From: Pontibacter diazotrophicus
GTDB taxonomy: Bacteria; Bacteroidota; Bacteroidia; Cytophagales; Hymenobacteraceae
NCBI RefSeq assembly: GCF_003367245.1
Contig: NZ_QRGR01000027.1
Location: forward strand, 1 to 64,000
DNA length: 64,000 nucleotides
Direction of reading: 5' to 3'
Positions 63,901-64,000 of the stretch are shown here, in pieces. The translations under genes and the position numbers were made by a program. The notes under the pieces are model-generated. The model ran no database searches and was not told the DNA's origin. It saw only the letters and a list, made by a program, of their open reading frames with translations. Each line of letters starts with the position of its first letter. Within the stretch, counting starts at the first letter, position 1.

Positions 63901-64000
63901 TGTAGAGTTCTGGCTCATGGATCCGTTCATTACAGGGCCGAACGGCCGCAAAGACGCAGCGGGGAATGAGATAGTAAACAACGAAGGCGGTGAACTGGTA
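60926..64000 (+). CDS. sprA: Type IX secretion system outer-membrane protein SprA (start, cut at window edge)
   Basis: An open frame of 1025 codons with no stop before the right edge. SprA is the very large (usually over 2300 residues) barrel through which T9SS cargo leaves the cell, needed for gliding and surface protein export. It carries SprA-like sequence throughout, for example PTFVPADRYGNPFST, NENPTIPLSQQRTGDFDFEQNI, INLVGKIGDKMRLNFNWDN-like strands and DDFEGAETPYNLGG. The start is probably TTG at 60926, giving a signal peptide (WKSKKSNLLLAVATISMLGW); ATG at 60980 would cut it. The maeB-ruvA-sprA order is also seen in other Bacteroidota. Confidence 0.93.
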   Translation, partial: MIWKSKKSNLLLAVATISMLGWWSQAEELRSTNRFRLTILNNLPLQDTVKTDTSKVQYIPSRKPTFVPADRYGNPFSTRSSSSPLLLGQPGNVQLNVELDDSLGLYNITETMGDVNYRPPSSMSLKEYSEWQQREAIRNYWRAKSAGLDGESVVSSSRLIPKLYISPVFDRIFGGNYVDIQPNGNVSLKFGARFNRNENPTIPLSQQRTGDFDFEQNISLNLVGKIGDKMRLNFNWDNNANFDFENNMKLDYTGYEEEIVRKVEAGNVSLPLNNSLIMGAQNLFGIKTQLQFGRLGVTTIASSVRGTNDEVVVQNGAQNRPFSIRVDEYDNNRHFFLSQFFRGRYDQTLRNLPLVNSGIVIRRIELYVTNSNRSTENLRNMVAYMDLGEADPFRDQFEGTRPPTAPADNAVNTLYSQIARNNTARNSSQVDTYLNSLGLQKGIDFEHVRARRLDAREYKFNPQLGYISLNTVLLPDQVLGVAFEYTYNGKTYQVGELMDDYQNLDAEQVIHMKLLRATNPSLEYPTWDLMMKNVYSLDATQITRENFQLQIVYKDDETGVDITSLKEPSPIQNIPLVEVLNLDNVNTNNDKPSDGNFDFLPGITIDPESGRIYFPQVEPFGDYLAEKLAGRPELIERYVFQELYDQTQTDAQQNNVKAKFYLNGRFQASSADEIMLPGFRIAEGSVAVYSGGTRLEEGTDYQVFYDMGRIKILNPSYISSANDLRVTYEKAELLNIQPRTMLGARFDYRLSDDINLGATVLSINEQAFINRVSIGDEPTNNTIYGFDVNLQKESRFLTKLTDAIPLIDTKVPSLVTFSGEFAQLVPAKSKSNANEDGASYIDDFEGAETPYNLGGFSNNNWRLAATPAPLVPGAGLAYSYNRAKLAWYTIDQIFYRNRDNLKPSNITDKDLENHYVRGVRRQEVFPGRDAEVSNTFEYTFDLAYYPRERGQYNYNPNLTPQGLLADDPRNNWGGISREISFDTDFDNANIEYVEFWLMDPFITGPNGRKDAAGNEIVNNEGGELV

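Overview
The window is an ordinary, gene-dense stretch of chromosome from a Bacteroidota bacterium. The best guess is class Cytophagia, family Hymenobacteraceae (Pontibacter-like); the family-level guess is inference. The phylum call rests on several things: the start of sprA, the outer-membrane translocon gene of the type IX secretion system found only in this phylum; many lipoproteins and secreted proteins; DUF4292, a PorT-like barrel and a type II glutaminyl cyclase-like enzyme; and promoters that fit the Bacteroidetes pattern TTG-N17-23-TAnnTTTG. I see no rRNA, tRNA, CRISPR array, prophage, insertion sequence or integrase.

Layout. 1-309 holds no protein gene but many short helices and may be part of a structured RNA. 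310-7468 carries a DUF937-like protein, two secreted proteins, tadA, sodA and a DUF2339/DUF3999 membrane pair whose second gene is frameshifted. 7536-14251 has dsbD, a small orphan gene, a CNNM/CorC transporter-like gene with a hemerythrin gene, a gamma-carbonic anhydrase homologue and a radical SAM gene. 14252-15547 is AT-rich, with a truncated acetyltransferase remnant and an unrecognised lipoprotein. 15670-24922 mixes a CPBP protease, an M20 amidohydrolase, a barrel protein, an AbgT transporter, an LD-carboxypeptidase, a toxin-antitoxin pair, endonuclease III, a metallo-hydrolase and a YjdF-like protein. 24982-38989 is mostly on the minus strand: a 44-residue lipoprotein, two tandem OmpA lipoproteins, accD, fbaB, an ester cyclase-like gene with an AraC regulator, two amidohydrolases, a glutaminyl cyclase overlapping cysS, and a membrane EEP hydrolase.

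39249-64000 is the core part. It holds rimP-nusA-infB; a basic secreted protein and mscL; an enoyl-CoA hydratase; an envelope cluster (flippase, dut, sugar nucleotidyltransferase, TPR protein, DUF4292 lipoprotein, EnvC-like activator); tatA-tatA-gatA-mltD; and maeB-ruvA-sprA, with sprA running off the right edge. Genes inside these groups abut or overlap and probably form operons. Intrinsic terminators separate most units.

I found no convincing new multi-gene system. The items most worth a second look are a candidate small RNA at about 53605-53703 with its own promoter and terminator, the structured left edge, a leader hairpin before the barrel gene at 18392, several long perfect inverted repeats, the single-base frameshift in the DUF3999 gene, and an amidohydrolase paralogue that has lost its metal ligands.
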